Shown in pieces: positions 10,603 to 21,027 of a stretch of 64,000 nt of DNA. Position 1 is the stretch's first letter; each line of letters begins with the position of its first letter. The stretch lies in the NCBI GenBank assembly GCA_001599595.1, contig BCHH01000021.1:180287-244286 (forward strand). Reading direction: 5' to 3'. A program made the position numbers and the translations under genes. Below the pieces are notes generated by a model. The model did not search any database. It had not been told where the DNA came from and saw nothing but the letters and a program-made list of their open reading frames with translations. The DNA is from Beverwykella pulmonaria (lineage: Eukaryota > Ascomycota > Dothideomycetes > Pleosporales > Melanommataceae).

Positions 10603-11772
10603 ATGGCCGCAGCCCAAACCGATGCACAAGTAGCTCAGTTGTGCCAGCTAGCTTTCGAAGCTGAGCATTATTCAAGATTTCAAGAAGCCTTCGACCAGCA
10701 CGGAAAAGCTGTAATCGCGTTGAACAAACTAGCTGACGACGCCAAATTCCTTGACCGCGAGAGAAAGCGGATTGCCCGCAAGCAGGCCAAGTTCCATGGC
10801 ACACGACGAGAGCTCTTGCAACAGATCCTAAGCGGTCATAAGAAGGGACTCGATGTTGTTCTGCCCTCTTCCATTACCGCGCGAGAGAGTCTAGCGACCC
10901 TGGTCAATGGACTGCCATGCCTAAGTCTAGACGAGATTTTGCTGTCCAGGAGCTTGAAGCCGCTGTACGACAAAGCGCAGGCTTCTGTGCCAAAAGGGAC
11001 CGTAGTAAACTCGAGGCAGGTAGTCACATCATTTCTGGCCTCTTTGAAGAATAACCCGGCTTTAATTACCCCAGAAATTCAACATATGTTCACATTGAAC
11101 GAGGACGGCACCCGCTCAATCCCATTCTACACTCCGGCTCTCGACAAGACCCAACCCGACATCCAATTCCACGCGTATCTGAGCTCCGAAAACGTCTTCA
11201 CTTCAGGCCGCTGGTTCTACTTCAAAGTCAAAGACTCCAGCGAGAGGCAAACCCTCTACGTCCTCCAAGGTCTCAAGCGTCACCACTACCAAGTTGCGCA
11301 AACCTACTTTTCGCGGGCCACCGAATTCACCTCGCCTTGCGTACAAACTTTGGTGACGCCAGTGCAAAGCACCGGCAGCAAACTCGACGGCGGTATCGGC
11401 CGGCAGCTAACCCACATCACGTCCTCGCCCTTGCCGGTGGTCGACAAGCCGGACCGCACAAAACACGTCAAGTGGGAGCCGCGGCGCATGACGTGGGGCG
11501 GGCGCAACTTCGTATGGAAGCAGGGTAAAGGTACGCTGGAGACGGAGCTGCGTGAGATCAAGCGCGAGTGGCCGCAGCCGGGGAGCAAGACGGGCAAGAT
11601 GTTGGATGAGTGCTTCGAGCCGATTGTGCATGCGCAGACCAAGTTCTCATTGAAGAAGATGTCGGTGGTGACGTTCCGGTATGGGTGTGGGACAGACTTT
11701 TTGTTTCGCGAGTTAATTTTGGCCAGCTTCCTTACTTATCAGTTTGTCATAGGATACGGCCATGACAACTAA
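10603..11772 (+). CDS. MIT-like domain protein of unknown function
   Basis: A 389-residue frame from the ATG at 10603 (MAAAQTDAQVAQLCQLAFEA). Residues about 5-70 form an all-helical segment (AFDQHGKAVIALNKLADDAK, then a Lys/Arg-rich helix) resembling a MIT domain, which binds ESCRT-III tails or microtubule-linked partners. The rest is a mixed fold of unknown type with a conserved-looking segment (SPLPVVDKPDRTKHVKWEP, MTWGGRNFVWK). The C-terminus is uncertain: a possible intron with donor GTATGG near 11680 and acceptor CATAG near 11753 would replace the last residues with a short IRP ending. Frames upstream of 10603 lack an ATG. Function is not assigned; a distant tubby-like C-terminal fold is possible. 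Confidence 0.68.
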   Translation: MAAAQTDAQVAQLCQLAFEAEHYSRFQEAFDQHGKAVIALNKLADDAKFLDRERKRIARKQAKFHGTRRELLQQILSGHKKGLDVVLPSSITARESLATLVNGLPCLSLDEILLSRSLKPLYDKAQASVPKGTVVNSRQVVTSFLASLKNNPALITPEIQHMFTLNEDGTRSIPFYTPALDKTQPDIQFHAYLSSENVFTSGRWFYFKVKDSSERQTLYVLQGLKRHHYQVAQTYFSRATEFTSPCVQTLVTPVQSTGSKLDGGIGRQLTHITSSPLPVVDKPDRTKHVKWEPRRMTWGGRNFVWKQGKGTLETELREIKREWPQPGSKTGKMLDECFEPIVHAQTKFSLKKMSVVTFRYGCGTDFLFRELILASFLTYQFVIGYGHDN

Positions 11773-12056
11773 ATTGCAATTTCAGATAATTTCTTAAGCT
11801 CGGTAATAATTGCTAGTCAACTACGCCCATTTGCTAGATGTCTTTGCCAAATGTTGCTCGTACTCTTGAACCTTGCCAAATTGGGTCATCGGGAGTGAAG
11901 AATTAGAGGCACTCTTATCTTACGACAGTAATCCTGATAACGCAAGTAAGAGTTCGAAACTAAAAGAGGCACGTCATATGTTAAGTCCCTTCAAACCCGC
12001 TGTATTCCAAACCAAGTGTCTTCTATAGCTACTTGCATCCGCTCAGCGCTTGTTTT

Positions 12057-12250
12057 TTACACCTGTTGGGATTCAGCGAGCCGTCCTTGATGTTGGAGTG
12101 TCCAGGAGAGCCTATCAAGGAAATCCAAGGATTCTGGATGCTCCTTTCCACATAACTCCTCCGCCGCGCTAAGGAGGTTGCCAAACAAAAGTTCAGCTGC
12201 TTTGTATTTGCCAAGAGCGACAAAAGTTAATGCTTGTAAGCTGGACTGCG
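12057..12250 (-). pseudogene. Kinesin-light-chain-type TPR fragment
   Basis: Reading the minus strand after an acceptor-like CTCCGCAG gives ALTFVALGKYKAAELLFGN, KEHPESLDFLDRLSWTLQ and HQGRLAES, then a stop at 12057-12059. These are TPR_10/TPR_12-style repeats as found at the C-terminus of patatin- or NB-ARC-TPR fungal NLRs. No upstream exon can be read: the sequence runs into a TG-rich microsatellite and a repeat end. With the patatin fragment on the same strand at 13.5-13.9 kb, it may be the tail of one broken receptor gene (inference). Confidence 0.68.
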
Positions 12251-12261
12251 GAGGAGAGAGT

Positions 12262-12345
12262 ATAAAGATGTGTATTGTATGTCTGTGTATGTATGTGTGT
12301 GGTATGTATATGTGTGTGAGATGTGTGTGTGTATGAGATATGTAC
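12262..12345. repeat. TG-rich imperfect microsatellite
   Basis: Irregular TGTG/TATG tracts cover this stretch. It lies directly between the TPR fragment and the palindromic repeat end at 12363. Confidence 0.75.
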
Positions 12346-12362
12346 AGCTGATATATATATGA

Positions 12363-12420
12363 CGGACTGATTAGTCAGTGGCATATCCACGTGACAGAGT
12401 GTCCTGCTTACAATGCTTCA
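12363..12420 (+). repeat. Copy of a dispersed palindromic repeat end
   Basis: CGGACTGATTAGTCAGTGGC at 12363, then a CCACGTGAC and GTGTCCTGCTTACA stretch, matches the sequence at 53437-53495. The preceding ATATGTACAGCTGATAT (about 12338) also has a counterpart near 53058. This is probably the end of a transposon or LTR family present at both ends of the window. Confidence 0.7.
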
Positions 12421-13509
12421 ACGCTTTTACTTGCTCGTGTGCTAGGGTGGTAAGGACCTAAAACATCTTACATATCTTGCATACCTTTCACATTCTTCCA
12501 CAGTCTTCCCCGTCTCTTGTACCTACCTTCCATAATATCACAGAAAGACAACCTGATATTTGATACTTTGGCATTTTTGCGTCTTGTGCCGAAGACTGTT
12601 TCACGACCTTTTAGGACCCGGAGACCGCCGGTCGCATAAAAGACTGATATATGAATGCGCAAAAGGTGATGTGATGAGTTTTCATATCGCTCACATCTAT
12701 AACACGATCACTTCCGCCAATTCTTCACTAAGAAGCTCAAATTTAAAATAGGTAAATTAAATGACAATAAAGGTAAATAGAGAGTATGCCTTTTTATACA
12801 CTCAGCTAGCACCATAAAGAGTTTCCCACACGCGGTTGCAACGAACTTTCTATTGCGAGCTAACCATCACGGACACGGCTCTGGCAATAGTGAATCCATG
12901 CCACACCAACGAGAGTGAACCAAAAATATAATTACCTGGCAACCCTGTCTCGAAAAATAAATTGAAGTTCTGCACAGTGGGACTGACGAGATAAGAAGCA
13001 GCGTGGATACGAACGATTTTTGTATAGTTAGGCATAAATAGAAGGTATTGGAGATTACATTGTCTGCGGGAGAGCACGTGAAGGCGCCGTCACGTGCAGC
13101 GACCTGGGGTAGGAAACCCATGCTCGGAAAAGAGGGAACAGGTATGGGGATGACTGCAATTTCTGTTACAATTTGTAGAAGCAGTCAATCGTCTAAAGAA
13201 TAGATGTGCACATCAAGAGTGTAAAAGCCGTGTCAAGCTGACTGCTAGCACGACAACTACCCATGAATAGGAGCTAGTTAAAATAGGACATATGTTAGAG
13301 CATGTGTCACACGTGTCAATTTCATCCGCTCAAGATGCTGTGCGAAAGCATAGCTAAGGTATGGTTTTAATTCACTGGGCAGATTTGAAATGAACATCCG
13401 TTTATTACTCTAGCACATGAATACGGAAATCATCAAGGTGCCTGTTCTGCAAAAAGGTGTCCTGTATCAAATAAACAGCCTCAAATACCAAAAATGTATA
13501 AGTATCGAC
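12421..13509. other. Intergenic, no recognisable gene
   Basis: Reads on both strands gave no domain motif. If the patatin and TPR fragments came from one gene, its nucleotide-binding centre should have lain here, but no P-loop or Walker B sequence can be seen. Confidence 0.4.
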
Positions 13510-13899
13510 GAGGACGGTGTAGCCTACCTAAAATGGAGTTTTTTGAGAAGCCGGAGTCGTCTAGAGATGGATTGAAAAATGTCTTTCATTTCGCTCCGGG
13601 TCCGCCAAGCTATCATGTTAGACAGCGAAATATATGCGTCAATACAGTCATCGGCCGTCATTCTAAGCCTGCCCGGCATGATCGCTCTGAGCCTAGGCCT
13701 CCTATTAGCCTTGCACTAAGAGAGTGGTCAAATACTGACCCACCAGTGCTTGTACCTCCGATCATATCAAAGTAGCCGCATGGCCTTGGAGGCGATTCTG
13801 AGTCAACAATTTCCATCAGTTGCTTCAAGATTTGAAGCTTCGATGGCCGCGGATGCCGCCACCATCAAGAGTGAGAAGGTGGAGATTATGCTCAGGCAT
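13510..13899 (-). pseudogene. Patatin-like phospholipase domain, broken
   Basis: The minus strand starts MPEHNLHLLTLDGGGIRG at 13899, carrying the patatin oxyanion motif DGGGxRG. A one-base frameshift immediately after it (near 13845) leads to LQILKQLMEIVDSESPPRPC and GYFDMIGGTSTGG, the GxSxG nucleophile motif. An apparent intron (donor GTCAGT) separates this from PGRLRMTADDCIDAYISLSN, also family-like. Further downstream the similarity fades and stops appear. Patatin is a common N-terminal effector in fungal NLRs (patatin-NB-ARC/NACHT-TPR) and hydrolyses membrane lipids. Motif residues are intact, but the frameshift and the missing body make this a pseudogene. Confidence 0.78.
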
Positions 13900-14379
13900 G
13901 GTTGGAGGGATGGTTCAGCGAAGTGACCAGATTACATAAAAAATATACAGCAATACCTGTATGCGTATACCTCCCGGAGGCCGCAGAACTGCATATGTGG
14001 TGTAGAAAATTGTGTGATCCATCTTCAGCTTGAAGAAGCTGAGAAGGCAGTTAGTGCATTTGCGATTGTCAAGTCCAGAAATTGGGAAGGTGGCAGTGGT
14101 CCCAAAGTACTCTAAATTTGACCCGCTCCAGCCTCACATATGAGGGTATAACTGGTGCGGGTCGGCTCTTCCTACCAGCGGTGGCAATATTCCGTGCTAA
14201 TTTACGCTCATACCGTTGGATATTACTGAAAAGCATGCTTACCCAACTAAACCCGTTCTGCACTTACACTAGCTTTAGTCTGCTGTTAAAAGTGCCTTTT
14301 TTTTAGGTTTATTTCCTACATAATCTTTTTTAGGCTACGCGTCGAACATTTAAGCGTGCAACATATTACCAAAGCCTCT

Positions 14380-17300
14380 TCAAACTCCGATCCCTATGCT
14401 CTCCTGTTGCCAATTATTTAGAGTTGCAAGCGATGATGTTGTGTAGGGATGTTGAGGGCCAAGGATCTGTTTCCAAAACTGGAAGCAAATTCCCATTAGT
14501 GAGATAGCCTCTTTGTCGCGGCCTTGGGCCCTAAAGGTAGATGCAAGATTGGCCATGCTAGTCAGCGTGTCTGGATGCTCCTCCCCAAGCACCCTCTTTT
14601 TCGTCTCCATCACTTGCACCTCTAACCCTTCTGCCTCCTTCCACCGCCCTTGATTTTGGTACGTTGACGCCAGGCAGCCCATGCTATTCAGCGTGGAAGG
14701 ATGTTCCTCCCCAAGCACCCTCTTTTTTGTCTCCATCACTTGCACCTCCAGCTCTTCTGCCTCCTTCCACCGCCCCTGATTCCTGTACGTCGATCCCAGG
14801 TTACCCATGCTATTCAGCGTGTCTGGATGTTCCTCCCCAAGCACCCTCTTAAACGTCTCTATCACTTGCACCTCCAGCTCTTCGGCCTCCTTCCACCGCC
14901 CCTGATTCCTGTACGTCGATCCCAGGTTACCTATGCTATTCAGCGTGTCTGGATGTTCCTCCCCAAGCACCCTCTTTCTCACCTCCATCACTTGCACCTC
15001 TAGCTCTTCAGCCTCCTTCCACCGCCCCTGATTCCTGTACGTTGATCCCAGGTTACCTATGCTATTTAGCGTGTCTGGATGTTCCTCCCCAAGCACCCTC
15101 TTTCTCGTCTCCATCACTTGCACCTCCAACCCTTCTGCCTCCTTCCACCGCCCTTGATTTCTGTACGTTGACGCTAGGCAGCCTATGCTGTTTAGCGTGG
15201 AAGGATGTTCCTCCCTAAGCACCCTCTTTCTCGTCTCTATCACTTGAACCTCCAGCTCTTCAGCCTCCTTCCACCGCCCTTGATTTCGGTACGTTGACGC
15301 CAGGCAGCCCATGCTATTTAGCGTGTCTGGATGTTCCTCNCCAAGCACCCTCTTTGTCGTCTCTATCACTTGAACCTCCAGCTCTTCAGCCTCCTTCCAC
15401 CGCCCTTGATTTCGGTACGTTGACGCCAGGCAGCCCATGCTATTTAGCGTGTCTGGATGTTCCTCCCCAAGCACCCTCTTTGTCGTCTCTATCACTTGCA
15501 CCTCCAGCTCTTCAGCCTCCTTCCACCGCCCTTGATTTCGGTACGTTGACGCCAGGCAGCCCATGCTATTTAGCGTGTCTGGATGTTCCTCCCCAAGTAA
15601 CCTCTTAAACGTCTCCATCACTTGCACCTCCAACCCTTCTGCCTCCTTCAACCGCCCTTGATATCGGTACGTTGACGCTAGGCAGCCCATGCTATTCAGC
15701 GTGGAAAGATGTTCCTCCCCACGCACCCTCTTTTTCGTCTCCATCACTTGCACCTCCAGCTCTTCTGCCTCCTTCCACCGCCCCTGATCCCTGTACGTTG
15801 ATCCTAGGTTGCCCATGCTACTCAGCGTGTCTGGATGTTCCTCCCCAAGCACCCTCTTTGTCGTCTCCATCACTTGTACCTCCAGCTCTTCGGCCTCCTT
15901 CCACCGCCCCTGATTCCAGTATATTAACGCCAGGCTGGCCATGCTGGTCAGCGTGGAAGGATGTTCCTCTCCTAGTGTCCCCCTTTTAGATTTAAATGTT
16001 TGTCGGTGCAGTTTTTCGGCCTTAGCATAATGCCCTTGAAGACCCAACACTTGACCAAGAAGTTCCAATGCCTGGAGCGTGTTCAAGTCTTCATTACCAT
16101 CCATTGTTTGGCGTCCTTCAACCAATCTGCGAATTATTTCCTCCGCAGACTTGTATCTTCCTTGGTCCCTGAAGATTTTGCCTAGTTCGAATAATATGTC
16201 TAATGTCTTAGGGTGGCTATACCCGTGGAATGTTTCCAACTTGGACAGTTCTTCCTGCAGACGTTGTTCGTCTGGTTGCTTATAGCGATAATTCACAGAA
16301 CTTGTTGCAATATGTCCTCCCACTAGCGATTGCGAATATCCAGGGAGACACGGTTGTGTAGATTGACCTTGGAAGGTGCTTGGAGTGCGAACAGAGCTGG
16401 GAAGGGAGCCCGGAAGATATCGATAGATAGGGGCTGGGCTTTTCCCAGAGAAAGTGCTGCCTTGAGGCCGAACTATGCTCGAGATTGAAAGGGCAGGAGA
16501 GGAAATCGGGGGACTCTGAGCAACAGACGTAATGTCTGTCAGTGAGAAGTATGGAGTTCCTGCAGAGTAAGTGGGACTTGAAATTGGAGAACCGCGCTCG
16601 GAGACTGTTCGACAGCCCACGGCAGATGGTGTGGCTTCGGCATATTAGTGCCATATAGAGATTATATCAGTTGTACGTCGACTTACATGCCGCAGGACTA
16701 GGGGCGTACAAGACACTTTCGGAAACCTTATGTCTCTTCATCCATCTGTCGATATTCTGGGGCTCTACTACCTTGCCTCTAACTTCAAAAATAAGCTCGC
16801 TTTTGTTTACTTCAACAAGCTTCCTTTGTTGTCGTTTCCTAACAATAGCTTTCATCTCCTGTGGCTTGATTTTTTTGTCCACGCCCCACTGACTTATGCG
16901 TGTTCTGTACTGTCGCAGCCTTCAAAGTACCGTGTTAGTGTACGAGTCCATCGGAAGTCTACATTGCCCGACCTAATAGGAGAGACATACTCTGCGGTAA
17001 AACCAAAATCTTCTTCAATCTTCTTCTTGACTTCTGGAAGCGGTCGCTTCTCTGCAATATGAAGCTCGATTATTCGAGCTTTATATGGCTCCCAGTCACC
17101 TGCGCGCAATGTTGGTGCCTTTCTCTTTCGTGGCTTGGTGGGCGGGCCCATGGAAATCGCGGGTACGGTCTGGGTACCGCCAAAAGACTTCGCGTTATGG
17201 GGCGCATGGGTGTGACGAGTTGGAGAGGGATGGACCGAATGCGATATGCTACTTTGTCCAGTCGAAACCTGTCCATGTTCCGGTAACGTCTGCAAAGAAA

Positions 17301-17424
17301 GGTAATCGAGAGCCAGGTGGCTATCATTCAACTCGTAAGCTTGTTGTGAAACGTAGGGACTCTGTATGGGATATGAAAGATTGAGTCCGCCGAGAACAGG
17401 CGAGTCAGCCATCCAGGGATTCAT
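14380..17424 (-). CDS. Clr5-domain protein with twelve TPR repeats
   Basis: Three exons: 17424-16991, 16919-16687 and 16634-14380, giving 973 residues. Introns of 71 and 52 bp have CTAAC and CTAAT branch sites. Residues about 115-180 form a Clr5 domain: GDWEPYKARIIELHIAEKR, KKKIEEDFGFTAELRQYRTR and ISQWGVDKKIKPQEM, joined across intron 1. After a Ser/Pro-rich linker come two divergent TPRs and then twelve 42-residue units of the type GEEHPDTLNSMGCLASTYRN / QGRWKEAEELEVQV. Kinesin-light-chain-type TPRs bind peptides or proteins, and proteins with high-identity repeat arrays are typical ligand sensors of fungal NLR-like systems. No NTPase domain is present. One undetermined base lies at 15340. 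The true repeat number may be collapsed in the assembly. Confidence 0.88.
14464..15975 (-). repeat. 126-bp TPR-coding tandem array, about 12 units
   Basis: Twelve consecutive 126-bp units encode 42-residue TPRs. Differences concentrate at a few codons: METKKRV/IETTKRV/MEVRKRV, CLAS/NLGS and PDTL/PSTL. Whole neighbouring units are otherwise nearly identical at the DNA level, which indicates unit shuffling within the array. Confidence 0.92.
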
Positions 17425-18197
17425 TTTGACGTTTCTTCAGCCCTGAGACGTGTTGGTTAGCATGACAACCCAGTTTTTGGTGGAAGCATTAAGGCAATCG
17501 TACTTTCTGGAAGGGCGGGGAAAGGTGAAGAAGGGGAGCGACGCCGCATGTTGCGCCCGGCTGGGACGTCGTGAATATAATATGGCGAAACGGGTTGGGC
17601 TCACTTGACGAGAGTTGATTGGACGAAGGACAAAACTCCCATTGTTCACCGATTGTGGCTGAGCGTGCATGTAATGGGAAGGACTATAAGGCTCGCGACG
17701 CCCAGGGCGCAAGCCACCGCTCGCTTCGCGCGTTTGGCAAAAGTACTATCTCGACAGCAACTACCCGCTAGGGTATGTTGGGATATTTGCAAAACTACTA
17801 TTCTATCAGGCAACTGTCTTTGTCTCCCACGCGATAGATTACCCCTGTTGAATGCTGAAACGGCTGGTGCACGCATCCAGTGGAAGATTAACTCAAAAGT
17901 ACAATTTTGCATCCACGAGGTGGTTTTCAATGTAGTGTAGGCTGTATGGGTGAGCCCAGGACATGCCACAATACTTCTATTCAGTACTCTGTCGCACACA
18001 CCGCACAGACAGATGCAAAACTCCTAAACATAGTGATATAAAGTGCCGGTAGTGCTCGCTGTTACGTGGATATTCTTCTTCAAGACGTACCAGGCTCTTC
18101 AAACTTTGATTTATCAATTTCCTTCAACCTGTAACAATACCCATTCTATCACATAACACCCACGCCTCCGTCAATTTTCATCCCCAGACATTACATT
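17425..18197. other. Divergent intergenic region between the Clr5-TPR gene and the small membrane protein gene
   Basis: No gene was found. It must hold the promoters of both flanking genes. The right end is CT-rich, as in fungal 5' UTRs. Confidence 0.5.
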
Positions 18198-18399
18198 ATG
18201 ACTCCAATAAGGATCACCGCTGAAGTCATCATCTCTATCATTTTCGGTATCCTTCAGTTAACTATCGGGCTTATTTCTCTCTGGCAACAGCGCCACTTTC
18301 GCCGAGCGAATCGTGAGTTATCCTCTATCCTGAGGCAATTGCCTGAGAACTGATATAATTGCAGATCCGGCAGCCGAAATGAGAAGAAACACCTTCTGA
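18198..18399 (+). CDS. Small single-span membrane protein (49 aa)
   Basis: Two exons, 18198-18312 and 18365-18399, with a 52-bp intron (donor GTGAGT, acceptor TTGCAG). The product starts MTPIRITAEVI, has one strongly hydrophobic segment of about 20 residues (ISIIFGILQLTIGLISLW, residues 12-30), then a basic tail QQRHFRRAN and HPAAEMRRNTF. If unspliced, the frame would stop after 51 residues, so a short membrane peptide results either way. The gene is too short for usual ORF cut-offs. It is divergent from the Clr5-TPR gene, 773 bp away. Function is unknown. A membrane-anchored partner or effector of the neighbouring receptor-like protein is possible by context only. Confidence 0.55.
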
Positions 18400-18917
18400 A
18401 GCCGCGGAAAGGCCAAACCTTCTTAGGTTGCTGTACTTCCATGTGATGATTTACAAGCCATGGGTTACTACATGAAAGCATGCTCATAAATATATGACAG
18501 TATACACAAAGTACTGAGGAGAATGGAGCTGGGACATCCGGTGCGACCAGGATACTTCTATCTTGCGTGGAGAAGCGTTCTCGAAGATGTATATACGTGT
18601 TTGTTGACGACTCGAGTTTTTTTAGCTAACGCCATCGTGAATTTTTGCTTTATGGAAAGTAAATTATAGACCTCTACGTACGGTATCATCTGGACTAAGC
18701 CGGCCTTCTCGATACACTGATGTCTTTCCCCATCTCAATTGTCAATCCGATACTTCGGACCTCAGTGAGTAGCATTAACCTCATATTCTTTTCAACAAAA
18801 TCCAACCCCAAACCCAACCCCCAAGACTCCGGTAAACATTATGACTTGAAGCCCAAGCCCCATCAAAACCATTATCCCATTTTATCGGATTCTCATCATC
18901 GTCCATCCAAAATCTTC
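18400..18917. other. Intergenic
   Basis: Nothing recognisable beyond the expected 3' regions of the two convergent genes. Confidence 0.5.
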
Positions 18918-20328
18918 CTACGCAAATCTAGGCGACTGTGGCCCCATGTTCTGCTGATACACCACACCAGTCGTCTGCCCATTCGCATACACCGCGCCCC
19001 CGGCAAACGGTGTCGGCGCATTGAATGTTGTCGGAGTCGCATTATTATACGGCGGCGGAGCTGGATTCGCATACTGCGGGTTCGGCGGACAGCAATTATG
19101 CGGTTGCATCGTAGCGCCCAGAGGACAGCATCCGGGGGCTCTTAGTGGTTGTTGTTGGAATTGCGGCTGGATTTGCATCTGGGGTTGGGGTGGGAGAATG
19201 GGCTGGGGCTGGACTCGAGGTTGTGGGACTGGTGGGATGGGAGCGGCGGTTTGAACGAAGGTGGGGAGCGAGGGCGCCATTTTGTTGTAGTCGGGCCATG
19301 TGTGTTCCGGGAGGTTGGAGAAGGCTTTTCCGGAGGTGAGGAGGAGAACGTAGGATTGTGCGTAGCTGGGGAAGAGATATAGGCCCTGTTACAAGTTAAA
19401 ACTCATCCAGATACATCTTTCGACGAGGTACTGAACCTACCGCAATCCCCTGGAAATTTGGACTGTCCTCTAAGAACTTATTGGTCCCCACCATCCCATC
19501 TGACTTGCTCTTCAAGTCCCAACTGCCACCCCCACCTACTGTCCGCATGAAGTAGCTTCCGTCGTCGCCTAGACTAACGAAGCTGGGTGCTTCACGCCCG
19601 TTCTCCTTCCATGTCGTCTTCCAAGCGTCTTGTGTATCGAGACGTGACAAAACTGCCTTTTCGAGTGCAGGAGGGAGGTTAGACCATGATGCCGACGTCT
19701 TGTCGTGTGCGTAGTACGAGTCATAGGGACCGATGGTGATGGAGAGGGTGCTGAGATCGCGGATCACGTGGGGGTGTGAGTGATAGAGGTATTCTGTGAG
19801 GGGATTGGGGAGATTGTAGTGTCCTATACGTAGTGTAAATAAAACGATCTGTCCTGAACCGCTGCAGAAATGAAATTGTGGTTGTTTTAGGAGAGAAAAC
19901 ATAGTAGACATAAGAAAATGCTCAAACTTTGAATGAAAACATGCTTACGGCAAAAAATCTGTCCATCATGATCCCGATAACTGATGAAATAAGTGCCATT
20001 GCTACCCAGGGCGAGTTCTAGGACATCTCTAATGGGTGGTGTTTTTGTAAAGAGAGCCTCTACGTCTGGCGGAAGATTATGCCTGTGAATAATTAGTACA
20101 CTCCCCAATAATTTTATACTTAAGCACCCTCAAGACTTGTCCAGCTTCAGAAATCGTTCTCCGAGCCATTTTCCATCTCAGCCTTGTCGCAATTCCCAGC
20201 CCCCCACCTGTCAGAAGCATGCCTCACACCCAGAAAAAAGAGCGTCGAACTCACCAAGCCCAATGCGTAGGACTATTGAAGAAGTATGCCTCCTTCGCAC
20301 CCATCGTGAAGGTAACAAAGACCGTCAT
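18918..20328 (-). CDS. Conserved-looking fungal protein of unknown function
   Basis: Four exons: 20328-20255, 20082-19949, 19823-19441 and 19385-18918, giving 352 residues, all joined in phase. The protein starts MTVFVTFTMGAKEAYFFNSP and contains two related modules of the form NLPP..(A/V)EALFTKTPPIRDV and WSNLPPALEKAVLSRL. Each is followed by a LGSNGTYFISYRDHDGQ- or LGDDGSYFMRTVGGGG-like strand pair and then LYLFPSYAQSYVLLL. The C-terminal third is Pro/Gln-rich with two CCP motifs (GCCPLG, NCCPPNP). No catalytic motif is seen. The two NLPP/GSYF modules suggest an internally duplicated beta-rich fold. Exon 1 was placed upstream of a 172-bp intron because it restores the phase and gives a plausible start. 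Confidence 0.75.
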
Positions 20329-21027
20329 ATCTGCTCCTGTCCTGTATGCGGGGCTGAACGCGTGCGGCTGAAAGGTAGGTTCGGTTGGGGAAAAGATGAC
20401 CGATAAAGTTCGGACGCAAAACTGTATCGCGCTATAAAATGCGATGGGTATATAACGGGTATCAAGGGTATCACTGAAGAACGAGTGTAGGCAGGCTGGA
20501 GAAGGAAAGGGAGGAAAGTGTTACGAGCACGAGGTCGAAGGTGGGAAGCGCTGTGGCGCCCGCTCAGCCCTCAGACCCTCGTTTAGTTCTCGCACGACAC
20601 GCTAGACAGTTTGGGCAGGGCTAAGCCTTTGACAGTGCACATCACCCGCTGCAGATCAGATCTTGAGCCATCAGGCTGGGTCTTGTGGGGTGCCCGAGAC
20701 CTGGGATGTACTAGGAGGCAGTGAAAACATGTCAGTCTTGCGGGGAGGGATGGTCCGTTCGCAAAATAAGCATCCGATGATTGAAAATTGAAGAATGTGG
20801 CTTCCAAAGCTGTCCGTAGAACGAGCTATTAAGTAGAACTCCGGCCCACGCCCTGAACTCAGACAGTATCCGGAACCCATTTATTGACCGCATACAAATA
20901 CCCATAACCATATGCACCAAACATTTCATCCATGCCAAATCCCGACAACTCGTAAACCCGTTTCGCTTCGATTACACTGACCTGCACAAACTTGAGCGCC
21001 AAGGCCCTTTGAAGCAATAAGGAAGAC
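20329..21027. other. Intergenic
   Basis: This is the promoter side of the 352-residue protein gene and the 3' side of the ING gene. Small frames here lack motifs. Confidence 0.5.

Noticed and set aside
13494..13775. Plus-strand 93-codon frame
   Set aside because: It lies antisense to the patatin fragment, which explains the sequence better (DGGGxRG and GTSTG on the minus strand).
14664..15989. Plus-strand open frames rich in Pro/Ser/Cys opposite the TPR array
   Set aside because: They are antisense images of the TPR repeats on the minus strand; the repeat period and codon use explain them.
20137..20406. Plus-strand 89-codon frame
   Set aside because: It overlaps exon 1 and intron 1 of the minus-strand conserved protein, whose splice phases fit exactly.
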